This document shows positions 1 to 13,062 of a stretch of DNA of 64,000 bases, in pieces. Both the position numbers and the translations under genes were made by a program. How positions within the stretch are numbered: position 1 is the first letter of the stretch; every line of letters begins with the position of its first letter. The notes under the pieces were generated by a model, which had not been told where the DNA came from, searched no databases, and saw only the letters and a program-made list of their open reading frames with translations. This DNA comes from Poecilobothrus nobilitatus (taxonomy: Eukaryota > Arthropoda > Insecta > Diptera > Dolichopodidae): the NCBI GenBank assembly GCA_947095535.1, contig OX352772.1:162907162-162971161 (forward strand), written 5' to 3'.

Positions 1-28
1 TACATTAAAATGTGGTATATCTCAATAC

Positions 29-337
29 ATGATAGTAATCAATATACGTTCAAAATTTAAACCAAATACTTACATATACGAAAATGCGTTTGTATTACCT
101 AATTTAATGAGTTATCTTCCATCGGAAAATATTACATCTTATCAGTCCTGGGAACACATTAACGGCCTAACATTGACAGATCCTTACTTTTACCAATCTA
201 AACAGATATATATTATACTCGGAGCGAGTGTTTATGAGCAGATTATTTTAAACCATGTAATTAAAGGAAAAAGAGGTACGCCAATCGCTCAAAAAACAGT
301 GTTCGGATACATCCTGACAGGAGAAATCATGCAATAA
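29..337 (+). pseudogene. BEL/Pao aspartic protease region, C-terminal part
   Basis: A 102-residue frame with the BEL protease C-terminal pattern: L-x-DP-x-F followed by an I-x-LGAS-VYEQI stretch and a QKTVFGYILTG segment, which in BEL elements follows the retropepsin flap and leads into the linker before RT. The catalytic DSG motif would lie upstream of the window start. The frame stops shortly before the linker to RT. Family assignment rests on these motifs from memory of BEL polyproteins. Confidence 0.7.
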
Positions 338-362
338 CAATCAACAAATTCAATAAAGTGTC

Positions 363-1620
363 ATGTTAGTGAGATTGATATCGGAAAAGAACTGTCAAAA
401 TTTTGGGAAAGCGAAAAGCTTAGCCCAGAAAAGGTGCCGTCAACTGAAGAAAATGAATGTGAGAAATTCTATCAGACAATACATCGTCGTGCGGAAGATA
501 GAAGTTATCCGGTTCGATTACCACTCAAGAAATAACCGAATAGATTAGATTTTAATGGTTCCAAAGAATTGGCCATGGTAAGATTTTATCAAGTAGAACG
601 CAAATTTAAATATGATTCATTACCTGAGAAAATGTTTAAAGATTTCATGAATGAATTTCGCAAGTTTGGTCATATGGTACTAGCGGAAAATGACGATCAG
701 ATTAAATACTACTTACCACATCATTCACTATTAAAACACGACAGCTTAATCACCAAATTAAGAGTAGTTTTCGACGCCTCCGCTAAATGTAGTACTACAA
801 AATGCTTAAATGTAAACCTAGTAGAAATCTTATTAAGATGGCGAAAATATAAAATTGTTTTCACAGCTGATATTGAGAAAATGTATCGCCAAATAAAGGT
901 AGATAGCAGAGATCAAGATTACCAAAGAATTCTTTGGCGAAATTCAACAGAGAGCCAATTAAGGAGTATAAATTAACAACTGTTACATACGGAACTGCTG
1001 CAGCACCTTATCTAGCAAATAAAACATTACGTCAACTGGCTGCAGATGACGGTCACTTATTTCCGTTGGCAGCTAAAGCAATTTTTAATGATACATATAT
1101 GGGTGATGTTGTGTCAGGAGCAGATGATTATGAAACCGCTGTGAAAAAATCTACTCAACTTATACAACTTCTTAAAGGTGGGAAGCTGAATCTCAGAAAA
1201 TGGAGCACTAACCATCCTAATCTGTTAAGACGAATACCAGCAGAGCTAGGAGAATCTGCAAACAGTATCAATTTTGATGATGGTGAATTAATAAAAGCAT
1301 TAGGACTTCGCTGGATACCGACTTCCGACAAATTCTTGTTTCAATATTAACATTAAACCAGACCCAGAAATTATTACTAAACGATGGATATTGTCTGAAG
1401 CTGCGCGAATCTTTGATGCAATAGGATTACTTTCTCCTATAACCATTAAAATAAAAGTATTGTTTCAAGAAATATGGTTCGAACAATCGGATTGGGATGA
1501 TACAGTTTCTGATAAAGTATTAAAGGAATGGCAAAATATTAAAACTGAATTACCATCTATTGAAAAACTTGAACTTTCCCGTTGGATTGATTATGAAAAT
1601 TCTGTAGAAACTTGTGAATA
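363..1620 (+). pseudogene. BEL/Pao reverse transcriptase, broken
   Basis: Three overlapping frames (363-548, 569-976, 934-1350) and a fourth (1391-1620) together carry the linker and RT domain: YYLPHH at about 710, RVVFDASAK at about 765, FTADIEKMYRQIKV at about 860, LTTVTYGTAAAPYLANKTLRQL at about 975 and the thumb segment EAARIFDAIGLLSPI at about 1400. The box that should read YVDD reads YMGD near 1100, so one catalytic aspartate is lost. Frameshifts near 950 and 1350 and stops before 569 break the gene. The domain order and motifs fit BEL/Pao, not Gypsy or Copia. Confidence 0.85.
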
Positions 1621-2275
1621 ACATGAATTTTTAGATGCTTCCGAAAAGGCGTACGGTGCAGTCGTATACCTACGAACATTGAAAGGAGATGGTCAAATTA
1701 CAGTAAATCTTGTTACAGCAAAAAATAATGTAGCACCCCTAAGATCACAATTATCATTGCCAAGATTAGAGTTATGTAGCGCCTTATTATTAGCCAGATT
1801 GATGAAAGAAGTCAAGCACAGTTTAGATATTGACAACATAATATCATTTGCTTGGATAAATTCTACAATTGTCTTATCGTGGCTACAAGGAGATCCACAT
1901 CATTGGAAAACATTTGTTGGCAATAGAGTATCAGAAATACAATCGATATTAGAGGTCGCACATTCGCATCATGTCAGCTCACAGGCAAACCCAGCAGATT
2001 TAACATCACAAGGAATTTATTCATCAAAATTGCAATATAATTCTTTGTGGTGGGAAGGTCCCACTTGGCTAAAACAAAAAATAATCAAACTCTCAAAAGC
2101 AGCAAATTATCAAACAACTTTAGAAGAAAAATCAAACAATAAACTAAAATCTCATCTGTCAACTATGTCAAACAATCCATTTATTGACATGATATTATCA
2201 AAATATTCATCTTTAATAAAGCTACAAAGAATTTTGGCTTATTGCAAACGTTTTATATCTAATCTCAAACTTTAG
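1621..2275 (+). pseudogene. BEL/Pao RNase H-like region
   Basis: Starts after a stop with an FLDASEKAYGAVVYLRT segment, the BEL RNase H first strand with its catalytic aspartate, then PRLELCSALLLARL and SFAWINSTIVLSWLQG, where BEL copies usually have a W-x-DS box; here the aspartate is replaced by N. It continues with the NPADLTSQG segment, normally NPADxxSRG. The substitutions at conserved positions show relaxed selection. The frame ends at 2275, before the zinc finger of the integrase. Confidence 0.75.
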
Positions 2276-2455
2276 AAGGAAGATCGTAATAAGGAAAATT
2301 TAACAACTATCGAAATAAAGACGGCAACAATACATCTAGTGCAAACCACACAAATACAAGACTTTAAAGATGAAATCGAATCGATGATATGTCTTTTAAA
2401 TAATTGTCAAAATGAAGAAAAATATGATTTTTCTTCATTATTATTCCATTTTTAG

Positions 2456-3606
2456 ATGAAAACAATCTTCTTCGTGTCGGAGGAAGAATTACAGAATTTG
2501 AAACTAGCTACAACCGAAAACATCCATTTATCTTACCATACAAAATCATCTTAACCGATCTTATAATAAATTGGGCTCATAAACACAATTTACATGGGGG
2601 AAACTCAAAGACTCTGTAATACATAACACAAAATTATTGAATTTTAAACGGCTAAAGGCAGTCAAAGGTCAAATTCATCGCTGTACAGTTTGTCATCGAT
2701 TTAAAACATCAACGACAACGCAACTAATGGAAAATTTACCGAAAAGCAGATTAACAATAGCAAGACTCTCCACTAATTGCGGTGTTAATTATGCTGAACC
2801 ATTTACCTTAAGATCATAAGTAGGGCGTGGTACTACAACTTTTAAAGGTTATATTGCATTATTTATTTGCTTCAGTGCAAAGGCTATTTATATAGAAGTG
2901 GTGAGCAGTCTAACTTCCATTGCATTTCTAGCAGCTTTAAAACGCTTCATTAGACGAAGAGGCCCTGTTTCAAATCTTTATAGCGACAACGGAACTAATT
3001 TCACAGGAGCTAATAAAATACTAACTAATATCTTTAACAAAAACCTATATCAAAATGAAATATCTGACCCCTTATGTAAAAGTTAAATACATCGATGACA
3101 AAAACAGAGGCGTGCCTAAATTCTGTCCACACTGTCCATTAAATAATGACCCAGAGGGCTTAGAAGTACTAACTCCTGGCCAGTTTTTAATAGACGGACC
3201 ACTCCTTTCAGTTTCAGAAGAATACGTCTTAAATAACAAATTAAACTGTTTGAAAAGGTGGGAGCTACTTTATTATATGCACCAAAACTTCTGGAGAAGA
3301 TGTTCTAAAGAGTACATTTCCAGGTTACAATTCATACCAAAGTGGACGCAACAGCAACCTAATCTCCAAAACGGAAACATTGTTGTCATAAAAGAAGACA
3401 ATCTTCCAGCAACAAGATGAGCCCTGGGCAGAGTTATTGAAACAAAGAAAGATGATAATGGATTGGTAATGGTTGTTACCTTAAAAACAAAGAACTCAGT
3501 GATTAAGCGAGCAATTACCAAGGTTTCTCTATTAAAAATCGTTGATAACGAAGAAGAAGCTGTTAATACACAGAAAAAGCAAGAAAATTTAACCGTTCAA
3601 ACTTAA
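2456..3606 (+). pseudogene. BEL/Pao integrase and DUF5641 tail, broken
   Basis: Degraded HHCC zinc finger (HKHNLHGG at about 2580, CTVCHRFK at about 2680), then a catalytic-core part with FKGYIALFICFSAKAIYIE near 2850 and a YSDNGTNFTGANK box near 2980, where BEL integrases keep an active-site aspartate. After about 3100 comes the DUF5641 domain with LTPGQFLIDGPL, RWELLYYMHQNFWRRCSKEYI and a WALGRVIE-type segment. Much of the core between the second and third catalytic residues is deleted. Frames switch several times. Confidence 0.8.
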
Positions 3607-3719
3607 TCAAAATCATTAATGGATTATAGTTCCAGATCTATTCAACATCAGCAAGCAAGAAAAAGGAAAGGAAAGCAAGAAATCTTCATAATAAACATAC
3701 TCCAGCCACAAAGAAACAT

Positions 3720-5631
3720 ATGAGCCATAATAAAACTAATTATTTCAGTTCCATATGGTTAACAATAGTACTTAGTTTTTTATTTGTATTAGCATTAGCA
3801 GACAATAAAAATACTGTTAAATCTTATACAGATATATCCTTCAATAATAAACAAGGAATTTACTTTGAAAAGGTTGCAGATAAAGATATATATAGCAGTG
3901 AGTGGATTTTGTTGGTTCATTTTAATTTAGCTCCATATTATCATCAAATAGAAGGCATTAAAACCTCAATAAATTACCTGAAAGATGTTTATGACAAATA
4001 TGCAAGCGATGTGGAACTTGAAGAATATTGTATTCCCATTATATTCAATTACGTCATCAATATGTAGAAGTAGAAAACGCTAACCAATTAATACATCATA
4101 AACTTACTGGAAAACGAAAAAGAGCTGCTCTTGTATGTTTTGTATAAGAATAGCTCGCAGTTTATTTGGAGTTTTAGATGAATAATGTGCTGAAAAATAT
4201 GAAGCTCAAATAACTGAATTAAAAGAAAACGACAATAATATTACAAACCTTTTGCAAAATCAAACTCTATTACTGATTCTACACTCAATTTAATGAAAAG
4301 AGGATAAAAGCAGAATTCTAAACAATTTTTAAACATTAAAAAGCAATTGTCAGTGTTATCAGACGAAATAAATAGAACTAAACAACATCAAAATATTTTT
4401 GGAAAATTCAATTCAGCAGTTTTGCTAATAACATTAGATTTAAATAGTATCATTCATATTCAACAAGCTATTATAGGAGCTATTTGAGATATTCATCATG
4501 GTAAAATCAGCCATTTGTTATTAACACCCACACAACTTTCTTCTCAACTTAAAATCATTCGAAATCATATCCTTAGAAATTTGAGGATTCCTGGCGATCA
4601 AGAAGAAAATCAGATTCTTACATTATATTCATTAATGCAGGCAAAAACACGAGTAACTACTAATAATATTTAAATACCGCTATTTGATGCAGAGTATTAT
4701 AAAATGTATCGATTAATACCAATTCCTCTGAAAAATTCTAAACAGTTTGTGTACATTGAACCTTCAAGTAAATACCTACTTGTAAATACATATCATGATC
4801 GGTATACACCTATGGAAACTGCTGATCTTACATTTTGCCGACATTGGAAATCGGATAATCTTTTATGCAAATGTTTTTACCGCTATATGGATTACGATCT
4901 AATGTAAGTAAATGTGAAATTGAACTACTTAATATGGAAAACAATTTATTGCCGTTTTGTAAAATAAAAAGTTATGCAATGGTTACAAAATGCATCAGAA
5001 TGCATAATGCAAATAACTGGATATAGCTTTTACCTAAAAAGACTACATTGGACCTTTCATGTGGCAATAATTTGCAGCAACTAACACTTGAGGGAAATGG
5101 TATAATTCAGCTTCAACCAACAGGTTTTTTCAAACACACAAACATGTTTTTGAAACACTGACTCATGTTTCTATCAGCCGACAGCATATAAGTATCTATC
5201 AGCCGACAGGCAATATAAGTTCATCATTTTTATTAGAAACAAATATTCCAAAAAATATTTTGCATTCTATATTTAATCAAACTTATACTAACTCCAATTT
5301 GCTGCCGATGATACAAAATGAAATTACAGACACAGATTTTCAGGCTGTACATTCAATGATTGTGGAACAAAGGTCTCAACTTTCAAATTTGAAGAATAGC
5401 AGTTTTCATCACATTCATCATTATACAGTTGCAAATTTACTCTTAATAATAGTAATTATCTTAGGTATATTATATTGTTGCAACTGTCGAAGCATTAAAT
5501 TACAAAAGAAGAACGTGTCAGAGCTAAAGGTGATAACAGTAAAACCCAAGAATTCTAATCCAACAAAATCACCCGTTTGGATATTAACCTTTGTGGCGGC
5601 AATATGTTTATGCAACAAAAAAAATGTTTAA
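3720..5631 (+). pseudogene. Env-like gene of the BEL element, broken
   Basis: Starts with an N-terminal hydrophobic stretch (about residues 13-28 of the 3720 frame) that looks like a signal peptide. A short basic cluster near 4110 resembles a furin-type cleavage site, followed by a hydrophobic region. A coiled-coil-like part (4180-4420) and a C-terminal membrane anchor (5430-5485) with a short cytoplasmic tail come next. This layout fits the baculovirus F-like envelope proteins carried by insect retroelements. Stops and frameshifts occur near 4067, 4145, 4270, 4485, 4670 and 4905, so no full protein can be made. Assignment is by architecture and position, so moderate confidence. Confidence 0.55.
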
Positions 5632-5640
5632 TTTTAACAA

Positions 5641-7270
5641 TATCAAATAAGCGCTAATTTTACTTACTTAGAATATAATTTACTATAACTTTTACTTTAA
5701 ATTACTTTTAATTGTTATTATTATTTTTGCTATTCGTAATCAAATTTTAGTTAAGTAATAATTTTATATATGAATGTAGGTCAAGAATTAGTATTGTATC
5801 AATGTAACTTAAATTTTATTTATTTAATTAATGCAACATTAACAATTTTTATAACTGTTTTCTTTGTATATAAACGAACAACTTTTTGTGTAAAATTCAT
5901 TCAAATAAAAGATTTTAAACTTTTCTTTACAACTCAATACATGTCAAATTTCTTTTACTTATTCTTTAGCAGAATAAACAACTAATAATTTTATGATTTC
6001 AATTGGGTTTTGGTTATCAGTATTTATTGAGGGTAATTTAATTTTTAAAAAATTATAATTATTATTATTTACTAAATTATTTTGTATGTGTACATGACTA
6101 GTTGCATTTTCCAAATTAGCGTCAGCTGATTAAATTTTGTTGTTTGGTGTAATTTCATCATTACTACTACTGTAGTAGTTCTTGTTGTTGTTGTGGTTAT
6201 TACCTCTTGCTATTGAATCCATACATTGAGTATTAATCTATCCCTGTATTATAAATGTCTTTTATTTTTGTTTTTTCTTTCAGAATTCCTAAAAAATCTT
6301 CATTAATATTAGTATTTTTATTTTTGTCATTATCATTACTAATATTATTATTCTTAATATTATTATTATTTTCATTATTATGTGTTTCATTAGTTCTTGT
6401 TATTATTATTAATATTAAGATCATTAAGTAAGATTGGTAACATTGATATCACTTTTTACACTGTCCATGACATTTATGTCACTATTCAAGTTAACTGAGA
6501 GGTTCTTAAATCGATTTTTGTTTTTGACTTTTGATGAACATGCCATGTGCTTAAGTTTGTTTATAGTTTTTCTAAATTTTCAATTTCAACTTTTAATTGG
6601 CCGTTTCTGCGATGGATTTTTCACAATTTTTATTCTAATTTTTTTTTTCCTTTTTATACGATTTTATAAGAGTTCTAGTTCTAGTAAAGAGCAGGCGCCA
6701 CTTACTTCTTTGACAAGTCAAGAGAGACTGATACTTTTAAGTACTCACAAATTACAAAATCATAATAATAATAATACAATCTTTTCCAGGTTTATGTGGA
6801 TTGTGGTGTTTTACTTTAACTGCACTAATTTAAATTGATTAAAAGAAGTTATAAAATAAATTAAGTATAAAATAAGAGAAAATTAAAAATGAGAAAGTAT
6901 AATTTAAAGTGTATTGAGAAATATTGTGAATCGACAGCAAAAAATAAATTTAATTTAAGATTTTTTTAAGTACCACGTAAGTCTCTAAACAATTAAATAA
7001 AGTAGTTTACAATAATAGTATATAAACTAACTTTATATCAATAAAGTCCTTCATAAAGTCAGTCCATATATGCTGTAGCTGGGGATATATATATTTATGG
7101 TATTAAACTTTTTAATACTTCATTTTTTTCTAATAGAACTGTTTTAAATATCCACAGAAGATTTAAATTTTTCAATATCTCCAACATTTTTTTTTCAATT
7201 TATATAATAATTAACTTAATAATTAATAATAGTTTTAATAATATATTTGAGAAACGTGTTTCTTAATATT
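5641..7270. other. AT-rich non-coding stretch with simple repeats
   Basis: I see no gene. It holds low-complexity tracts: trinucleotide-rich DNA around 6160-6200 and 6350-6415 and an AT-rich stretch up to 7260. The short open frames here (for example 6434-6838) have no recognisable motif and biased composition. The 3' LTR of the BEL element may be hidden at the left end, but I cannot define it. Confidence 0.5.
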
Positions 7271-9892
7271 ACTACAGGAAAGATAGAAATGAAAACAAAA
7301 TGGGCTGACGCTTTAGGTATTGAATTACATATTCAAAAAACCTATGTATGCAAAACACATTTTCCAAAAAGAACATATTTTAAGAAATAAATCAAGTAAC
7401 ATCACCTATACCTGCTGTTTGCTTGGACAATTTCCAATATGAATTTGAAAAGAATAATTTAGTTTTGGAAGTAAATCAGACGAAAAATTATTGGTTAACA
7501 TCTATATCCTCTAACACTGTCATAAACGAACACATTTTTTTAAGAACTGCAGAAAGAACCTTAAAAATGCTAGTTGAAAAATTTTGTAGTCCTCTTTTAA
7601 TAGAAAATTTAAATGCTAATAGTAAAAATTCTTTTACTAAAAACTTAAAAGCTAAACTTAATAATAATTGTAAAACAAGATGCTTTACTTTATTAAGTAA
7701 ATATAAATCAATTAATAAGCAAACAAAAACTAATTTAATAAGTACAATAAATGCGAAGAAAAACACTGCAAATGCAAAAATTTTACAAAAATGATATTGT
7801 CACAAAAAAGTAAGTAATATTACTCATATGTATGTGTATGTAATATGGAAATACTTTATGTAACCTTAAGAAGTAATTAACTCTTTTAAAATTAACAAAT
7901 GAAAAAAAGTTTGCCAAAAGGGCAAACAGCTTTAGCAATAAGTCTTTATTATAAATCTTTCCAGGCATATGACTTCTTAAAAAATCTAGGATGTAAAATG
8001 CTTATCCGATCGACATTTTCTAAATATATACCACTAAAAAACTCATGAGCTGGAATATATGAGGACCAGTTTAAAATTCTAAAAGAAAAGTTCAAAGACA
8101 CGGGTATAAATTGATATAAATATAAATATTATTATTTTCCTTATTTTTTATAGCTATAAGACGAATATTTTTCTTTTTAAGATGAACTTAATTCGCTAGG
8201 TGTACTAGTATTTGATGAGCTTCATATAAGGAAATTTGTAACTTTTGATTCGGTTAAAGATGAAATATGTGAAGTAGCAGATGATGATAGCGAACGGTTC
8301 GGAACGGAACGATAAGTTCGCAGATATATGAGTTTATGATCAACGGACTAATTTCGAAGTGGTTCTATACTGTTGGGCGTGTTGGGCATGCCAACGTGTT
8401 GGGCATCTCTGCAATCTCAATGAAAGGAAGCAAATTAGAAAGTTTTATTGAAAAAGTGTTGGATAAATGTAATTCTGTTAAAATTAAAATTATTGCTATT
8501 GTATTTGATCAAGGATCTAAAAATAGATTCTTATATAAGAATCTTAAAATTACAAAATTACAATATAGCCCGTAGTTTTGCCATAAAGTACAAAAAATAA
8601 TTGCATTTTATGACTACATTCATCTTATGAAAACCTTAAGAAACATTTTACTATGTTGTGATTTGGTAACTAACGATGGAATTGTTTGGTGACAAATAGT
8701 TGAAAAATTATTTGAAACAGATAACGAAAGAAATATCAGGCTATGTCCAAAACTAAAAACAAAACAAAGTATGAAGGTTAAATACGCCAATCATACCAAA
8801 GTATGAAGGTTAAATATGTCAATCAGTTGGACAGTTGCAGCTGACATTCGTACTTTACAAGCATGTAACAAATTTGGTTCAATTTCTGAATACGCCTAAC
8901 TAACTGCAAATTTTTTTCAAAAAATTAACCATTTGTTTGAAATTTTTAATGGAAAATTTTTTAATTCAAAGGGCAAGAATCCCTATAAATCCCATTAAAT
9001 AAGGGTAGTACTTTTATTTTAAATTATGAAATAAATTATTCAAATAAAATGAAAACTTTATTTTGGAGATCCAAATACAAAATAGAAACAAAGGAGTATG
9101 TAAAAAAATTTGGTTATCTGCTAAGAAAAACATAGATTATCATATTTATGTTATCAAAATTAAAGAGTTCGTTCTTTTTATGAAACTTAATTTATTTTTA
9201 TACAAGGAATCATACAAAACCTAAATGCAATTCCGGAATTGATTGAAATGCTGAAAGTTATTCCTAGCTTTAAATTTTTGCTAACGAAAAAGCTTCAAGA
9301 AGATCCTATGAAACATTTATTCAGTTTAATAAGATGTAAAGGGGAATATAACAAATAACATTCCACTTATGAATTTCAGAACCATGTTAGATATATATGG
9401 TTCTCACAACTATTAATATCACAAATCATCTCAGCTAATAGCAACTATGCGACGACAAATTCAACCCTTCCATTGAAAAATTATGACAATGGACCAAATG
9501 AAGCCGGTAATAACATAATCATTGAATTGGAACAAGAAACTTGTTAGCAACTTTCTTATGAGGCTGATTATGACTCTGATGTTAGTGAAAATGACATTAA
9601 CGTTTGTCGATTATTTGTGGTTAGACTGTTTTATTTATTTTTTGTAAATATATAATAATAATTATATAATTGTAAAAATATATAATAAAATATATACTAT
9701 AGATACATGTTTTAAAATAACAAATTAAATTGTACATTTTTTCTGCAAAACTTGAATGTTTTGGAAGAAAATTCCTTGAAATATTTTGTTGGTTATGTAG
9801 CTTATAAAATGGTTAAGAAGTATTCTAGATGTAATAAGCATTTAATAGAAAATATACCATTAAGGCTTCCTACAGATTTGTTTTATAAAATA
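7271..9892 (+). pseudogene. THAP-domain P-element-like transposase relic
   Basis: Fragments in order match P-element/THAP9-like transposases: the C-terminal half of a THAP zinc finger (CKTHFPKRTYF near 7355), a coiled region (7423-7794), DELNSLGVLVFDELHIRK near 8190, an ISKW segment near 8350 and VFDQGSKNRFLYKNL near 8505, where these transposases carry a catalytic acidic residue. Then come LLTKKLQEDPMKHLFSLIR near 9280 and a C-terminal EENSLKYFVGYVAYKMVKK near 9760. Stops, frameshifts and AT-rich gaps separate them; some gaps could be introns. No terminal repeats seen. Confidence 0.65.
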
Positions 9893-9973
9893 CCGTAATT
9901 ATCTTTCTTGTAATGGAAATTTTTTTGAAAAACCCCAGTAAAAATTTTTAAATAGCTCGTGCTATAAGTTCAG

Positions 9974-10393
9974 ATGATTGGCGACTCTACTGTTCAGGGA
10001 ACCTTTACTCCTCTTAACTCACGTCGAAATATTGGAACTTTATCTCGCTTTTATACATATCTTGTAGGTAATGACACTTATTCTATCGAATTGAAATCAA
10101 TAATACTTCCACTTAAACAATTCCAACGCAACACTAGGGGAGCCTCAAGTGCTCATTTCTACACAGTGAATTTTCCTAGGTGGTTTAAAACTGGTCATGG
10201 AAACTCTTTTATTGTGAGAACCGCTAAAATGTGCAACATGCTTCCATCCAACGTATTCCCCTCTGATACAAATGGTCCATTATACAATTTGCAATTTTTC
10301 AAAACGTCTCCAATTTACCCGCTAATTCTCTTTTATATTCATATTTCCATTGAACTCCTCCACTTCTTGCTCAAACCTACAATAATTCTGTAA
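9974..10393 (+). pseudogene. 3'-terminal ORF2 fragment of a non-LTR retrotransposon
   Basis: The translation resembles the C-terminus of insect LINE ORF2 proteins: SRRNIGTLSRFYTYLVGN, then a QFQRNTRGASSAHFYTV stretch, and NSFIVRTAKMCNMLPSNVFP, the usual 'RTxxxWNxLPxxVFP' block near the end. Only this terminal part is left, which fits a 5'-truncated insertion. The clade cannot be given with confidence. Confidence 0.55.
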
Positions 10394-10559
10394 AAAGGAA
10401 AACTTTGCTGGAGTTTCAGTTTTTATTTTTTAAAATTTTATTACAGTAACATAAAATTTTTTAAACAAAGTACCTAGTCTTATTGACTAACAACATTTGA
10501 ATCTAATACTTATCCTAAATTAATGCCACATAAATGTTTGTTTTACAATCAATGTTATT

Positions 10560-11075
10560 TTAGAATTTTTAATGCGGACTAACTAGTTAGATACCTCAGA
10601 AGTTTTAGTTCTGTTGATTCTTATTTTGATACCCTCTTGATGCACCAAACGTGTATCTCCAGCATTGTGGTGTCGATGGAGTTTCTCCTGGTATTTATTT
10701 GCAAATTTTTTTATCTCTCCTGCAACCGTTTCCATACCAAGATCTCTATGTAGATCATAATTTCGAAAATACCAAGGAGCGTACCCTTGTATTCTGCGTA
10801 CACAATACCCCTTAGCAATATATTCTGAAATCTTTGAATTATGTTTTCATTACTGGATTTTGTACAATTTCATATGTCCATATGGGTTTGACTACTTGTT
10901 TATACAAGTTTATTGAGTATAGAAAATTGAGAGTTTCTATCCAGTAACCAATGCATTTATCTATATTTTAAACGCAACTCTTCTGCTTTCTTTTTGACGT
11001 GTACTTTCCACTTTAGTTTTGAATCCAGGTTCATTCCCAGATATTTAGCTGAGTTTGCAAGCGGAATATTAACAT
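10560..11075 (-). pseudogene. Jockey-like LINE ORF2 C-terminal fragment
   Basis: Read on the minus strand from about 11070, the segments KYLGMNLDSKLKWKVHVKKK, then LVYKQVVKPIWTYE and, near the end, a KFANKYQEKLHRHHN block match the region after RT in Drosophila-type jockey elements. The order is correct but there are several frameshifts and stops. It ends near 10,570 with no clear poly(A). It is a dead 5'-truncated copy. Confidence 0.65.
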
Positions 11076-11899
11076 TATTAAAGATCACATACAAATCTTA
11101 TATTCTTCTTTTTGTGAAGTTAATGAAGTTAATTTATAAAAAATGAGATTATTAAATTAACACAAAATGAACTAGTATAATTTTAATTATAAATGTTATC
11201 AGCATAAAATACAAATTTTAGATTTATTTTTACTAATATTAATTGGAATAAATTGTAAGTGGGTATATGAAAAGACAAGCCATTCAAATTTGTCTCTAGA
11301 AAGGATAAAAGAAAGAAAAAAATAAACATAATTTTTCTTTTATTGTGAATTGCAACTTTAAATCTTATTTTCAGCTGATACACAAACTGTATTACAAATG
11401 TATACCATTGCCATTGCTACCATATAAATACAATGCCAATGATAATTATAACAATATATACCTACATACATATCATTTCTGTATTCTTTATGTATATCAT
11501 TGAGCATTGCTATACTACAAATACATTCGATTTCTGTATGCTGGTTTCATAGGTTTCAAGCCAGCAAACATTAGTCTGTAAACAATATTATATTTTTGTT
11601 TTTCTTATTCCTAAAAGTTTTTCTTATACCTTCTTATACCTAAACGTACCTAAATCTGCTAAAACATATATACTATCTCTTTATATAGTATAATGTACCC
11701 ATTGGTTATTATTAAGCAACTGTTGCAAAAGAAAAGAAATTTTAACTAGAAATAATTTGTAAAATTGATACTATAGCCGTGGAAAATAATTTATTATGGT
11801 GATTGAATGTTGTTTGGGTGTTATACGGTTGCCGATTTGTATCTTATGTTTGGTAATTTAAAGCATAAATTAATAAGACATTGAAAATTAAAACATTTA
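11076..11899. other. Non-coding AT-rich stretch
   Basis: I find no supported gene. Short runs such as repeated 'catac'/'tatgtat' motifs around 11,450-11,530 are simple-sequence-like. The open frame at 11,183-11,383 (minus) has no recognisable features. Confidence 0.4.
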
Positions 11900-12190
11900 T
11901 TTTTTATATAGAAAAATGGAATTAGTGCGGTTTGTCAAACGTGCAAAAAAATAATAAAAGGCTCTATTAATATATCCTTAAATTTTGTAAAACATTTAAA
12001 AAATACATCCTGAAGTGTACAAAAATTACGCCACAACGAAGAGTTCTACAAAATAAATCATGGTACTCAGTAAAGTCAAAACAAGAAATTTTTGACGAAT
12101 TCTTAATTACATTCATAGCTGATACAGCTTCACCTCTATCAATTATTGTTAGGAACTAAAAATCATTTAAGGATTTACTTCTTTTTAAAA
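11900..12190 (+). pseudogene. Possible BED-finger / hAT transposase N-terminal relic
   Basis: A short frame near 11,920 reads VCQTCKKIIKGS...NFVKHLKN, with the C-x2-C and following H spacing of a BED zinc finger, as found at the N-terminus of hAT transposases. Stops follow within 30 codons. No transposase catalytic core is visible nearby. Weak, single-motif evidence. Confidence 0.3.
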
Positions 12191-13060
12191 GGACTGATCT
12201 TTTAGATTTTCAATACAGAAAAATGTCATGAAATTTAAAATTTGTTAGCTAATGAATATTTAAATACTTATTAAAAAAACGTAAATTTAAATTTTACGGA
12301 GGTTGAGCACGAATTGCAGCAACCTTTTTTTGATTTTGATTACATCGGTTAGTTTCATTTAAAATAAAATAAAGTGAAGTTAAAATAAACTAAAGTCAAT
12401 AATATAATGAATAATATTTCTTTTGGATTCAGTAGAAATAGCTATGCAACCTCAGTGACATCAGTCACAGGGCAGGCAGTATAAAATTGAGGAGAAATTT
12501 TGCGGTATACGGGGGATTCAAGTCAACAACTCTCCATGTTGAATAAGTATCCTTCACTAAAAAACCCGTTTACAAAAAACTTACACACCATCCTCATCCT
12601 CAGCATAATTATACAATTACAATAATAAATTAAACATTTTTTCCACACAATTAAAACTAAATTAGAGATACATAACTCTCAAGATTGGTAAAATTGATAT
12701 TTTATGTTTTGTAAGGTATATTTTATAAATAATTATTCAATTACAAAAATAAATTATTATATTTTTCTTACATAATTAATCATTGTCATTGTTTTTATAC
12801 CTACATGATGGAGAATATTGTTTTTTTTTTCTAGTTTTGGTATGAAAAGTTATTATATACAATTTATAAATTTATAATTCATTTTTGCTTTTTTGGTTAA
12901 TTATTTACATTTTAAATTTAAAAAATAAAACAAATGAAAATTAAGATTAATAGTTTCGTATTAAAAAAAGTTAAACTGACCTTAAAAAAATATAAAAAAT
13001 TCTTGTTTTTAGATATTACGAAAAATCAAGGTTCATATTGATTAATATTAAGCTCTATCA
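12191..13060. other. Non-coding AT-rich stretch
   Basis: No gene or repeat family recognised. The section near 12,440-12,600 is less AT-rich than its surroundings and may belong to an unrecognised repeat. Confidence 0.4.
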
Positions 13061-13062
13061 AT

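Larger units (their letters stand above)
1..5640 (+). mobile_element. BEL/Pao LTR retrotransposon no. 1, decayed, with env-like gene
   Basis: Plus-strand remains run in the order protease, reverse transcriptase, RNase H, integrase with DUF5641 tail, then an env-like gene, which is the BEL/Pao order. The 5' LTR and gag lie left of the window and I cannot delimit a 3' LTR. Reading frames are broken many times, and the RT active-site box is mutated, so the copy is dead. The third gene puts it among envelope-bearing insect BEL elements. Assignment to BEL/Pao is firm; the right boundary is only estimated from the end of the env-like frame. Confidence 0.85.

Noticed and set aside
6233..6424. Minus-strand Asn-rich frame
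   Set aside because: Low-complexity translation of trinucleotide-type repeats.
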